Below, in pieces: positions 46,841-57,839 of a stretch of DNA of 64,000 nucleotides. Positions within the stretch are counted from its first letter, which is position 1. The number at the start of each line of letters is the position of its first letter. The notes below the pieces were generated by a model. It was not told the DNA's origin. It ran no database searches and was given only the letters and a program-made list of their open reading frames with translations. Source of the stretch: Podocnemis expansa (lineage: Eukaryota > Chordata > Testudines > Podocnemididae); contig ML682092.1 in NCBI GenBank assembly GCA_007922195.1, positions 229,272 through 293,271 of the forward strand, read 5' to 3'. The translations under genes and the position numbers were made by a program.

Positions 46841-47204
46841 CCTTTGGAACTTGGCTGCATGATGGGGAATCTCTGTTCCAGATGCATATCCCTAGCTCAG
46901 CAATTATCAGACCAATTCTAATAATAGATCCTCTACTGATATCCAAAATACTGACTCTGCCTGGCTGCATTAGGAGCCCTTTGGAAGGAACACTGCCCAC
47001 AGACAGCAATGATCAGTTCCTATTGTCCACCTAAACAAACCAACTGCAGTCTACTCCCTTGAGCGATTTTTTACCCATAAAAAACCCTAGTGCTCTGTCT
47101 TGAACCACTGCTTCTTCCCTATGAAAACCCCATCCTTGAGTTCAACTCTGTTCTGATACTTGGATCCAAAAACTGCATCAGTGCCAGTTCCACCAGAGTC
47201 TGGT

Positions 47205-48140
47205 GGCACTTTTGAAGACTAACCAAGTTATATAAAGCATGAGCCTTTGCGGGAGAGATCCCGCTTCATCAGACATCACCTTTTTCTGACTGATTTGTGT
47301 TGGGGCTCTGCCTGTCTCCAGGCCCTGAGCTGCACAGAACTTTCTCCTGGGAACCACTGAAGGGCTCTAGCTGTGCTGAGTGGTGAGATTCCTACTCTCT
47401 CTCCTCAAGTCCACTTCTTCCCCTCAGACTTAACATGATCTCTTTCTCAGTCCTGGTATAACTTACTAAAACTATACAATATTGTAACTGGTATGTTTGC
47501 TTCTCCTTGTGTGGCTATCACTATTAGTGCTGCAAATAAATTCAGTCAGCTTCTCTTTGAAGCTGTGATCTGGTATTCATCTGTCTGAGCACCACAATTA
47601 CTAAATCATCAATGGAGTGATCACAAAGATCAAAATGCTCACCCACTGGTTTTAGACTGTTGCAATTTCTGACGTCAGATTTATGCTCATTTATTCTTTT
47701 GCACAGAGACTGTTCAGTTTGTCCAGTATGTAAGGCAGAGGGGTATTTCTGGCACATGATGGCATAAATCACATTGGTGGATGAGCAGGTGAATAAACCT
47801 TTGATGGATTAGCTTCAAAGAGAAGCTGTGGGGATCAAATTTATTTGCAAATTTGATTGCATTGCTTCAGGGTTTAATAGGGACTTTGGATTTTTCTCTC
47901 ACTACAACAGGTGATTTGACCTCATTGACCTCTCTATGCTGTTCCTCAGTGTTTGAATCTTAACAACTGCTTTGATTTGCTGTTACAGTTTGACCTGTTC
48001 CCATGACTTACACTTTCCTGCATTTATTTCCTCCCATTCTGTAGGTTCCCTCATCTTCAAAGCATCTGATGAAGTGGGATTTTCTCCCACAAAAGCTCAT
48101 GCGATAAATAAATCTTAAGTGCCACAGGACTCCTTGCTTC
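47205..48140 (-). mobile_element. Penelope-like element relic with GIY-YIG endonuclease fragment
   Basis: Minus frame at 47772-47542 reads VIYAIMCQKYPSALHTGQTE, KRINEHKSDVRN and PVGEHFDL. This is the GIY-YIG endonuclease pattern of Penelope-like elements; the expected YIG is altered to HTG and upstream RT is missing. Tail repeats flank it in opposite orientation: minus copy at 47205-47277, plus copy at 48058-48142. Only about 75 residues are readable. Confidence 0.75.
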
Positions 48141-49212
48141 TTCTTCAGGTTATTATGTGTAAGACTCTCACTGGGAAAAGGCCTTGCAAACCCCAAGTAG
48201 GAGTTAGACACACCCAGGGCCCTATGAGTTGGTCTGGGTGACTGTGAGCCCCACAGTGTAAACTGGATCAGGGTAGGTGCTTTTCCCCATAGCCCTGTGG
48301 GCTGGGACAATCTAGAGGTGCCTAAAGTAATCAAGTTACACACGCAGCCTTGCAGACTGGGTGGGGAATGCTTGTGAGTGACTCAGCCAGTTGCATAAAA
48401 GCAGACTGGTTTATTAAGTGTGCTGGCACAACATGGAAAGTCCTCAGTTAACATGGACAACAGGAATTACAGCAAAATCTATTTCTATTAGTCCTAGAAC
48501 TCTGACCCTCATCAGTTCCAGGCCAGGTCTGGCCATCTCCACCACTTCCAACCACATGCACTTGGCTTGGCTAGCAAAAAGAGACCCGGACTGGGTAGCT
48601 ATGTTCCCTCTAAGCTGTGTGGGAGGTCAGCTGAGCAGTAGCTCTCACACATCTGCACAGGCAAGTATCTGCAGTCAGGCTGGGGGAGTTTTAAAATCTC
48701 CTGTCCTAAGCATGGTCAGATGCATGCTCAAGGTGGGAGCAGCCTGGCCAGGGAGCAGTTCTGGCCAGGTAAGGGACCCTGTGGTTCTGGGATGGCAGTG
48801 GTTAACGTATAATTTGACAGGCTCTGTAATCCTGTCAATCTCTGGGCCCCTTCAAAATCCCTCACAGGAAACTGATATCTTCATCCAGAGAGGTGGATGG
48901 AGTCCAAGAGGCCTCCCGGGGGCTGAGGGTACAGGCTGGGGTTGCACTTAGCTAAGAGCACACAGACCTCATTATCTCTCCCCCTCTGCACCACTACAGC
49001 CTATCCTCTCTGCCCTCCGAGGCCTGCCTCAAAATTCTCTCCCCGGCCCCACCACCTGCCTCCCTATGATACCCCACGTCATGCTGAAACCTCATCTCCC
49101 CCTCACACTTTCCCTGCCCCCAACTGTGCTCCACATCTCCTTGATCCATCCAAACATGGCTCTGCACCTCTGTATGCCACAGCTTCTGTTGATCTTCCTC
49201 CTCTACCCTCAC

Positions 49213-52200
49213 ACCACTGACTGTGATCTTCTTCTGCCCCCTGTTCACCTTGCCCTGCCAGAAGGTGCAGGTGAACGTTTCTACATCACAGTTCTGGCTG
49301 GCTGGGAGAATCAAAACAGACGTGATCCGCGCCCTGCCCAGCCAGAGGGGCTGCCACCACACTTCCACGCAGGGCTTTTCCAGTGACAGCATGGACCCGG
49401 TCAGCTTCTCAGACGCCAGGAAACAGTCTGCCTCCTGGTGCTTTCCTTGGGGCAGCATCTCCCACCTCAGCCTGTCGTTGTCACAGAGCCACCCTTCCAC
49501 AGCACAGTACAGCACAATGTGGGTGCTATCCGGCCACCACTTCGCCACATGGATCTTAGTCACTGTGGAGAGATGAGAGCATCGGGATGGGTGGGGGCTG
49601 GGTGAGAGAGGAGGCTGTTGGGTAGGGGAGGCTGTGGGGAGGCCATGAACCGGGGGGGGGAGGAGGGCATGAGGCAGGAAAGAGGAGAGTGCAAGGCTGG
49701 GCAGAGAGGGATCAAGGACGGGGTCTGTTTCCACTTACTCCAGATGCAGCAGATTCGGCGCTTAACCCACACTGAGACCATCAGCACTGACAGGAACAAC
49801 ATGGCAAGCAACATCCAAAAGCAGAGGGGCCTGGAGACAGCTGGGGAGAAACACAGAGTTACTATTCTTTCCATTGCCAGACCCACAGAGAGATGTTAAC
49901 GGCAATCCAGACTCCTGCTGGGAGGAGACAGCTTAACCTGGTGTTTGGAAACCAGGGATAACACACAAATACCAAAAAAGAACCAAACAAAACAGACTAA
50001 TCCCTTCAGCAATGGGTTCCACTCACTCACCTTGCTCTGGGCTGGCTCTTTGCAGGCTGACTCTGCTCACAGGCTCTCCCCCAGTCTGCCAGCAGGAATG
50101 GGAAAACCCCTTACAAACTAAAGGCCAGGAGGGATAGACCAATGCCAGGGAATGGGACAGGTCTCCATACATGGGAGTGAGTCTAACCCCTGCTGAGCCT
50201 GGGATGGGGTTGACCATTTCCCCCTTCCAGCCCCCAGCCTGTCATACTGACCTGTCCAGATGGCTGTCTTCTCCAGTGGGGTGATCAGCGCTGGGTGCTG
50301 CACGCGGCAAATGAAGGCAGCCTGGGTGCTGGTCTCTGGGGGGCTTAGGATGCAGCTGCTATGGAGGGTGAAGGACCTGTCTGGTTCCCGCGTGGGGTGC
50401 GACTCCATGGTAGGCAGGGCCACTCCATCCCGCAGCCACTGCACTCTGATCTCAGGGGGGTAGTAGCCACGCACCAGACACTGCAGGGCGCCCAGCCCCT
50501 CCGCTGTCACCACCGTCTGCACGGTTAGCTGTGGTGGGGCTGCCAGGATGAAGATAGGGTCAGGGAACTGAGCTCCACCCTCTGGGGCTGGGACCACCTC
50601 CAGGGACTGTCACAGAAGGGGAAGGGTGCAGGGGCACAGATGCCTGTGGGGTGCAGACAGAAGGAAGGAGTTCCCCAGGAGATCAGCATGAAGTGCTGAG
50701 TGGGAATGGTGCACCACACAGGAGGGGAACTGTTTGGATGGGGCTATGGCAGGAAGGTGCCAGCGCTGGGGTGCCATGCAGAGTATGGGGCTCAGGTAGC
50801 GGGATGGCAGTGATTGGGGTGCTGGCTGGCATAAGGAGGGTGGACTCGAGCAGTGGCTTGGCCAGTGGTGGGGGTACTGTCCCCCTCTCCCCTGCACTCA
50901 CCCAGCACAGTCAGCTGGAATGCTTCCTTGATAGGTGCCCCCAAGGTGATATGGTGCACAAGGCAGGAATAGATGGTGTCTGCATCGGTGACGCTGGGGA
51001 TGAGCTGGTGGGTACTGTTTGCGCTGTACAGGCCATCCAGGCCCTGCCAGGTGAAGGGTGTCTCAGGGCCTTGGACGACTTGCTCACCCTTCATCCACGT
51101 CACGCTGATGTTCCTGGGGTAGAAGCTGCTCATGCTGCAAATCATGGTGCTGGACTTGTTGGCCCTCACCATGGTGCTTCCCACGGAGACACGGGGCTGG
51201 GCTGGGGGAGGGAGAGGGTCAGTGGGGCCCAGACCCATCTATTGGCTCCTCCGCCCCATCCATCCCTGCCACAGACCTGCCCACGGAGACGTGGCAGGGA
51301 TCTGGGGATCACCCAGCTGTTGCCCAGATGGGGAGATGGCTGGTGGGGGCTCATCCCTCTATGCAGCTGGGACTGTCCCCACGATGGCCAGGTAGCCAGG
51401 AGCTTCCACTATGGATCTAACCAGAAGTGCTGGGGCCTCAGGATAGCCACGGAATCACAGAAACCGGAATGGACCATGAAAGGTCATGGAGTCCAGTTCC
51501 CTGCACTCATGGCAGGACCATGTACTCCCATTAAACCGTCTCTGACAGGTGTTTGTCTAACCTGCTCTTAACAACCTCCAGTGTAGGAGATTCCACAACC
51601 TGCCGAGGCAAATGGCTTCAGTCTTTAATCACCCTGACAGTTAGGAATTTTTTCCTAATGTCGAGGCTGAATCTTCCTTGCAGCAATTTAAGCCTGTTGT
51701 TTAAATGAAGTCCAGTCCTGTACCCTATCCTGTAGCCTTGGTGCTGGAGCCACACCCTCTCTGGGTTCTGCCCTAGGAACCTGCCCCCAACCCGCATGAT
51801 ATACCCCCCCCCCCGGGATGTGACCTGCAATTACCTTCCACACGCAGTTCCACTTCCCCACTCTGCCGGTTTGGGGTGTACAGGATGGAGCAGGTGTAGA
51901 ACCCGGCATCGGCACTCCCTACCCGTGGCAGGAGCAGGGAGGCGTTGCCATGTTGTAGCCCCTCTGGGGAAAGCCTGGCCCCCTCCCTGCGGTACGATGG
52001 GTTGTCAGCATACCCAGCCACCGGCTGCCCCCCAAGCGTCCACTGCACCATGAGGTGCTGGAGATCTACTGTCACTTCCGCCACAGAGAACTGACAGTCC
52101 AGGAGCACATCAGAACCTGGTCGGGCCCGCACCGGGGATGTGGGCACAGATACCCGCAGGGCGCCTGCCGGACAAACAGACAGACGGATGGAGCTCCTCA

Positions 52201-53234
52201 CTGCTTTGCCAGGCATGAGGGCATGGATGGGGGCAGTGCCAGAGCCCACCCTGCTCCTCAGGGACTGAGCCCCCTTCAGCGCTCATGCCTGAGTGCTCCC
52301 CAGTGCCACGGGAACCTGTCTCCTCTCTGGGAGGGTCCGTCAGTGCCCAGTGGGGGAAGGGGGCGTCCAGGCTGAGGCCTGGCAGCTGTGTGCCCCACAT
52401 GGGCTGGGCACTGGGTTCCTTTAGGGCCAGATGGGGCTGGGTTTCTGGTAGAGGATGTGAAACATTTCCTCTTTACGCATCTTGACGTGACATCGTCACA
52501 TGCCTCCCAGGCACCGTCACACACCCCAGTTGACCCCTAAATCCACCAACACGTGCCCTGTGCTCTGCCCCCAGCTGCCCACCCCCTGGGACCTCCATTC
52601 AGAGCCCCTGCTTCAAGCTCCCCTCAGGGGCTACCCTCCCCCAACCGTTTCAACGAGGACCCTGACCTTGTGTCTGACCCGCCACGTGCCACCCCGCGAC
52701 CAGCACCCTCCACCGACCTGCAACTCTGGGCCGCCTTGGCACAGGCTCCACGCGCCCGCCAGCCCCAGGGCATGGATATCCGCTACACTGCCCACCCCCT
52801 CGGCCCCTGGTGGGGCACTACGCTGGCCGTGGCGGGGGCGCACGGTGGGGCCCAGACTGGGGTAACAGGAAAGGGGCTGGGGGCAGTGGTGACCCTGAGG
52901 GTCCAAGACACGGAGGAGCAGGAAAGCCTCGATGGGCAGCGCCCAGGCCGCCCCCCACAACCACTAGCTCCCCCTGCCCCCAGGGCAGCTACAGACCCCC
53001 AGACTCGGGGAGCCCCTGCTGTACCGCAGCCCGCCCGCCTGGAGGCGCAGGGGCCCGGCCCGCCGCTCCGGGCACGGCTGGGCGGCAGAGCGGACGGGCG
53101 GCCCCGGCTGCGGGGTGCCCGGCGCTGCGCCCCGATCCCTGGCGGCCGGGCGGCCCCGGCGGCTACTCACGGGCGCCGCCGGCCACCAGCAGCAGCAGCA
53201 GGAGGCCCGGAGCGCGCGCCAGGGCGAGCGGCAT
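49213..53234 (-). CDS. IgSF membrane protein, V-C1-C1-TM, B7-H6 (NCR3LG1)-like
   Basis: Exons: 53234-53171 (signal peptide, MPLALARAPGLLLLLLVAGG), 52164-51835 (V domain, 110 aa), 51201-50902 (C1, 100 aa), 50539-50252 (C1, 96 aa), 49840-49739 (transmembrane), 49562 onward (Ig-like part). All introns are phase 1, as usual for Ig genes. The V domain has Cys in LLDCQFSV, Trp in VQWTLGG and DAGFYTC. C1 domain 1 has MICSMSSFYP and YSCLVHH; domain 2 has LQCLVRGYYPPEIRVQW and FICRVQHP. The TM segment is FWMLLAMLFLSVLMVSVWV followed by KRR. The V motif GNASLLLPRVGSADAGFY and the C1 build resemble B7-H6, the NKp30 ligand, and tapasin-type proteins; naming stays open. Exon 6 follows the TM yet encodes another Cys-Trp-Cys Ig-like pattern; I end it at a GTGAGG donor (49213), but the frame stays open to 48994. 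The 3' end was not found. Confidence 0.8.
51445..51770 (-). mobile_element. CR1 LINE 3' fragment
   Basis: In plus orientation it reads GAATCACAGAAACCGGAATGGACC ... TTAGGAATTTTTTCCTAATG ... TTGCAGCAATTTAAGCC ... CCTGTACCCTATCCTG, the reverse complement of a CR1 3' end. It lies in IgSF intron 2. Confidence 0.7.
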
Positions 53235-53350
53235 CGTCCCTGCGGCGCGGCCCCTTTGCTTTCGCTTTCGCTTCTGCCGCTGCCTCGGAGCCCCAGTGCC
53301 CGGCTGCCGGGCGCCAGGCAGGAAGGGGACGGGTCGCTCTGCATTGTAAC
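53000..53350. promoter_or_regulatory. CpG-dense promoter of the IgSF gene
   Basis: GC-rich, CpG-dense sequence around exon 1 of the V-C1-C1 gene. The inverted partial copy at 53590-53790 mirrors it, so both arms could look like promoter sequence. Confidence 0.45.
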
Positions 53351-53790
53351 AGACAGGGGTTAAAGTGCGCTGCCACGCCACGGAATACCTTCTTTTGGGG
53401 GGCCCCTAAACCAGAAGAATATTGCACGAATACTCCATCTTCTCCAGTGGCCGCCTTTCCAGGCTTTGGTATCTGGCAGCCTCACTGGGCCCACCTGGGC
53501 AGGTTCAGGCACCCAGAGCGAATCTATGACGCTGAGGGTCCAAGACACGGAGGAGCAGGAAAGCCTCGTTGGGCAGCCCCCAGGGCGCCCCCCACAACCG
53601 TTCGCCCTGGCGCCCACTCCGGGCCTCCTGCTGCTACTGCTGAGTAGCCGCCGGGGCTGCCCCGACGCCGCGCCCGGCCGCCAGGGATCGGGGCGCAGGG
53701 CCGGGCACCCCGCAGCCGGGGCCGCCCGTCCCCTCTCCCGCCCAGTCGTGCCCGGAGCGGCGGGCCGGGCCCCTGTGGATCTCCGGTCCA
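53040..53790. repeat. Inverted duplication of the IgSF exon 1 / intron 1 start
   Basis: Sequence at about 53040-53235 (end of exon 1 and the first part of intron 1) reappears as its reverse complement at about 53590-53790. The copy still encodes APTPGLLLLL on the plus strand, but a short deletion removes the end of the signal-peptide exon including the GT donor, so it cannot splice like the original. The 0.35-kb spacer holds the end of a hAT-like element (about 53385-53485). In addition a segment of about 70 bp (CTGAGGGTCCAAGACACGG...) is directly repeated at 52893 and 53529. Confidence 0.75.
53385..53485 (-). mobile_element. End fragment of the TAGGGTTACCAGA hAT-like family
   Basis: GGCCGCCTTTCCAGGCTTTGGTATCTGGC matches the reverse complement of the family's left end, preceded by the GGGGGCCCCTAAA block. 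It lies between the arms of the IgSF exon 1 inverted duplication. Confidence 0.6.
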
Positions 53791-53959
53791 CAGGGCAGCC
53801 TGGATCCGCCACAGGTTCTTCACAGGACATTTCGTTTTTAATTTTCCTGCAAACATTTTCTGACTTTTCCTCCACTCTGCTTTCAGGAATCGAATCATTT
53901 TACAGAAATGTTGACCCTGTAAAACAGCTTCCTGGAAAACTTACATGGGGTGGAAAATT

Positions 53960-54060
53960 TACCTCTGCTTAACATGCAGACGGTCCTGGGTTCAATTCCC
54001 TGGGGGTTGGACTCAATGATCTCATGAGGTCCCTTCCAGCCCTATGATTTGATTGATTTT
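53960..54060 (+). mobile_element. SINE: tRNA-like head with CR1-like tail
   Basis: ACCTCTGCTTAACATGCAGACG, GGGTTCAATTCCCTGGGGG, then GGTCCCTTCCAGCCCTATGATTTGATTGATTT. Same family as 35945-36066, opposite strand. Confidence 0.6.
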
Positions 54061-54249
54061 GGTTCAGATGTCACCACAGAAAAAAGTCACTCAGTTTGCA
54101 TCAGGCCCCAGACAGCAGTTAAATGCTGCCACTGCCAATCATAAAATAATGGGAGGAAATACAGCAGAAGGCAGAACTTGTTGCCGTTCCCAGGCTTTCA
54201 AGCTCACCACACTGCTCTCCAGAAGATGGCAGTAGTCTATTGCATCCAA

Positions 54250-55872
54250 ACGGTAACCTGGGCCTCCTGGGATAACCTCCTGAATGTGCAAAAATTAGGG
54301 CAAGCTGCAACACCAGGGGCCAAACCCCCAAACCACTGACAAGTACTGCTTAAATAAGTCTCCTAGTGAGTAACAAAATATGCTTTTGATTCCCCACACT
54401 GGTCATCACAAAGCATAACTGTGACGAAGTAAGAAAACCTCTTGGGCTACTGTGGTTCTTCTTTTCTGTTCCTGTTCTTTGGTGATGGTATTCTGGTGAT
54501 GGGACACAGGGGTGTGATAACTATAGGTACCACTAGGGGGGAAGAGGCTTTAGTGCGACCGTACCTGGACCCCCTGGGGGTGACAGGTTGTGGCCGGTTT
54601 AGACCAGGGGCAGGGCAGCTGGATAGGGAGGAGAACAAAGGGGAGAGAGGGAAAGAAGGAAGATGGAGGTCGGAGGGGCAGGACCTCCGGGCCTCATCCT
54701 GGGGGTTTACTGTCTGCCCTCCTGGTTGATCTGAGAGCCAACTGTCCTAGCTGCTGTGCAAAGTGGATTGCTAATAAATCCTCTGTCTGCTACACTGGCT
54801 GAGTGTCACTGCTGATTGGGACGGCTGGGACCCTCGTGGAGGGAGGAACCCCCCCCCCCCCCAAGGGAGACCAGACAGAGCAAGGGTCAGACCTCTGGGC
54901 CTGGATTTGGAAGCTGGCTACAGGTAGCGTGGAGACCCGGGTGCTGAACAGGAGAAGGCTCCACCGTAGCAGAGTCCTGGTGGGCTGTGAACAGAGGGGA
55001 TCCAAGAGGCTTTTCTGGGTTCTCCGTGACAATAACAAAACAGAAACAGCCCCCTTTATTGCACATCAGCTCCTCCAGTCCCCCCCAGCCACTGAATCTC
55101 TTAAAGAAATAGGTTCTCTTGACCCCAAAGCGTCAGCCGTATTGCCCAGAACAATATAGGCTTCGATCTTACTCAAAATAGCATGCTGCCAGCCAATCCT
55201 TTAGTACCTTTTACTATAAAAAGAAAAGAAACAAAACATGAGAGATGTTAAAGGGTCAAAGTGAATCACACACATGCAAATGATTTAGAGTCTATAGAAA
55301 GCAAATCCTTGAAGAATTTGGAGTTTGCAGGTTAGTCCAATTCCTCTTGTAGACACCAAGCACCTGGGTGGGTCTCAGTCCTTTGTTCAGTTGCAGCAGA
55401 ATGGTTCCAGAGGAGGGTGTTGGCAGCAGATTCGAGACTGAAGGCTGAAGACAAAATGGAGTGAGGCCACTGCCTTTTATTACTACTCACTTCCCCCTCA
55501 TCTCCAGTTTCTTGCCATTCAAAATAGAGTTGAGTCACTTGGTCAGTTTAGATGACTCATCAGGCAGGTTTCTTTCTAGGCCTAATGTAGCTGGAAACTT
55601 TTTTAATGGGCCATTAAGAGGACAATGGTTTTCTAGACATCCAGTCTGTGAGTCCCTTTGAATCAAAGAACTTAAAACATAAATAGAACAAATATATTCC
55701 TAACCTCTGATACAGATATGACACCTACATATAAACCATAGAATCATTCCTAGCAGATTATAACCTTTCTATTGATACCAAACATGGCATGTCACACATG
55801 GATTATTGCAAATATGAAATATTAATATGAAGGATAATCATAAACCATCCCCTAGACCCAGACGGTGTCACA
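54250..55872 (-). mobile_element. Solo LTR (copy A), interrupted by another LTR
   Basis: Aligns in reverse orientation with copy B (56667-57680): shared GGGCAAGCTGCAA, AGCCAATCCTTTAGTA, GAGAGATGTTAAAGGGTCAAAG, AGACAAAATGGAG, TAGACCCAGACGGTGTCACA. Interrupted at 54420-55031 by an unrelated LTR. Confidence 0.7.
54420..55031 (+). mobile_element. Solo LTR, 612 bp, nested in copy A
   Basis: Begins TGTGACGAAG and ends TCTCCGTGACA; perfect 5-bp target duplication ATAAC (54415-54419, 55032-55036). It contains AATAAA in TTGCTAATAAATCCTCTG followed by CTGCTACACTGGC, a polyadenylation-like LTR layout. A poly-C run lies at 54850-54861. Confidence 0.75.
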
Positions 55873-56661
55873 AGCACATGTACAAATTTGTATTATCTGC
55901 TGCGATTCCCTGAATTACCCATGTTTCTTCTCATCCATGTTAAGAATGGCTTTGCTTCTTTTGGGATATAGTTTTAATTGATCTGATTACTCTTCCCTCT
56001 TCATCATTTACCTTTGCTATTATTGTGTGGCTGCATCTTACTGTGCTATATATTAGTTATTTTAATAGCAAATACTCACCCTAAATATGTATAAGTAAAT
56101 AGATGGTACAACATCTACATAGAAGATATCTGTACACGATTGTTTTGGAAGGCCTGTTTGAAACATTTTTGGTTCTTGACCAAATATCTGAATAAAATAA
56201 TAAAGATTTTAAAATTAAAAATACCTCTGTTTCTTGCCATAGTAGGCATAACTGAAATTTGAAGGAATGAGGCTATTGAATGAAACAAAGTTATATGGGA
56301 GAATAAAATTATTGCAAGGACACAATGCTTTGTCTAATCTGTTCTGCTGGGTGGATTTACAGTTGCCACCACCACGTAATTTGGCCCTCAGCCAGTGGAG
56401 AAGCTGTCTGACCTGCCACTCATGGGATAGATCCCCTGCAAACACCTCCATTCACAGATGCCAAACCTGGGGTCAGGTGATTGTCCGTGTCTGGCAATGG
56501 GTGTAATTCCTTCCATTTGAGTACAAAAGTTCACAGGTGATTAAGGAAAATCCATTGTTCCTGTTTGCATCCCCTGTTTGGTTGTGGAAAGATACCTTAA
56601 TGTTTGTCTGCATCTATTAAAGTCATATGACACATATTTGGAGACATGACATGGCAGAGTT
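55873..56661. other. AT-rich spacer between opposite LTR copies
   Basis: About 790 bp of AT-rich sequence without recognised coding or repeat content. It forms the loop between LTR copies A and B. Confidence 0.4.
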
Positions 56662-56666
56662 GCCTA

Positions 56667-57680
56667 TGTGATGCTGTCTGGGTCTAGGGGACTGTTTATG
56701 ATTATTTTTCATATTACTATTTCATATTTGTAATAACCCATATGTGATATGCCATGTTTGGTATCAATAGAAAGGATATAATATGCTAGGAATGATTATA
56801 TGATTTACATGTAGGTATCATATTTGTATTAGAATCTAGGAATCTCATTTGTCTTATGTGTGTTCCAAGTTGTTTGAGCTGAGGCAATCCCAGACTGGGC
56901 CTCTGCAATCTCTTGTCCTGTTAATGGCCCATCAGGAGGGGACTCCCAGCTACAGTGGGCCCAAGAGGAAACCTGTTTGACCAGTTACCCAGACTGACCG
57001 TGTGGCCCACCTCCATTTTGATCTGGCAAGGAGATTGAGATAAAAGGCTATTGCCCATTCTCCATTTTGTCTTTAGTTTCTAGTCTCCAGTCTGTTTGAA
57101 ACCAACACCAGCCTCTGGAACTATCCTTCTGGGAGTGAACAAAGGACTGAGATCCACCCACCTGCTGCTGCTGCTGCTGGGTGCACACCAGAGGAGTGGG
57201 ACTAATCTGCAAACTACAGGATCTTCAAGGATTTGCTTTCTATAGACTCTAAATCATTTGTATGTATGTGATTCACTTTGACCCTTTAACATCTCTCATA
57301 TTTTGTTTCCTTTCTTTTTATATTAAACCTTTAGTTGTAGTTACTAAAGGATTGACTGGCAGCGTGGTATTTTGGGTAAGATCCAAGCCTATATTGTTCA
57401 AGGTGATGTGGCTGGCCCTTTGGGGTCAGGAGAACCTATTTCATAAAGAGACAGAGTGGCTAGTGGGGACCTTAGGAACTGATGTGCAGTAAGGGGATGG
57501 CTTCTATTTTGTTATGCTTGGTGATGACCAGAGTGGGGGAATCAGGAGCATGTTTTGTTACTGACTGGGAGACTGGTTTAAGTACCACCCGTCAGTGGTT
57601 TAGGGGATTTGGCCCCTGGTTTTGCAGCTTGCCCTGATTTTGGCACATTCAGAAGGTTATCCCAGAAGGCCTGGGTCACA
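56667..57680 (+). mobile_element. Solo LTR (copy B), 1014 bp, intact
   Basis: Begins TGTGATGCTGTCTGGG and ends GGCCTGGGTCACA (TG...CA ends, TGTGA/TCACA inverted). Perfect 5-bp duplication GCCTA (56662-56666, 57681-57685). TATA-like GAGATAAAAGGC near 57036 and TATATTAAACC near 57322 make the plus strand the likely sense. A CTGCTGCTGCTGCTG run lies near 57163. Confidence 0.8.
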
Positions 57681-57839
57681 GCCTATCCAAGTATATGAAT
57701 GGTATTGTGGGAAAAATGCTACAATAACAGTAATTTTCAGTATTTCATCAGTAGCTCAAATACACCTTATACCCCTCACCACCCATCAGACAAGACACAA
57801 TCACACTGTGTGGGTGAATAGTGGCAACAAAGGTGGCAG

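Larger units (their letters stand above)
46036..48990. other. Interval between hAT-like element and IgSF 3' end
   Basis: Contains the Penelope-type repeats listed separately and a single end of the CAATGTTCCCTCTAAG family at 48600. No host exon recognised; the IgSF gene's cytoplasmic and 3' UTR exons could lie in 48400-49200. Confidence 0.35.

Noticed and set aside
52553..53647. 364-codon plus-strand open frame across the IgSF promoter
   Set aside because: Low-complexity Pro/Arg/Ala translation of CpG-rich DNA, antisense to a supported signal-peptide exon; no homology pattern.
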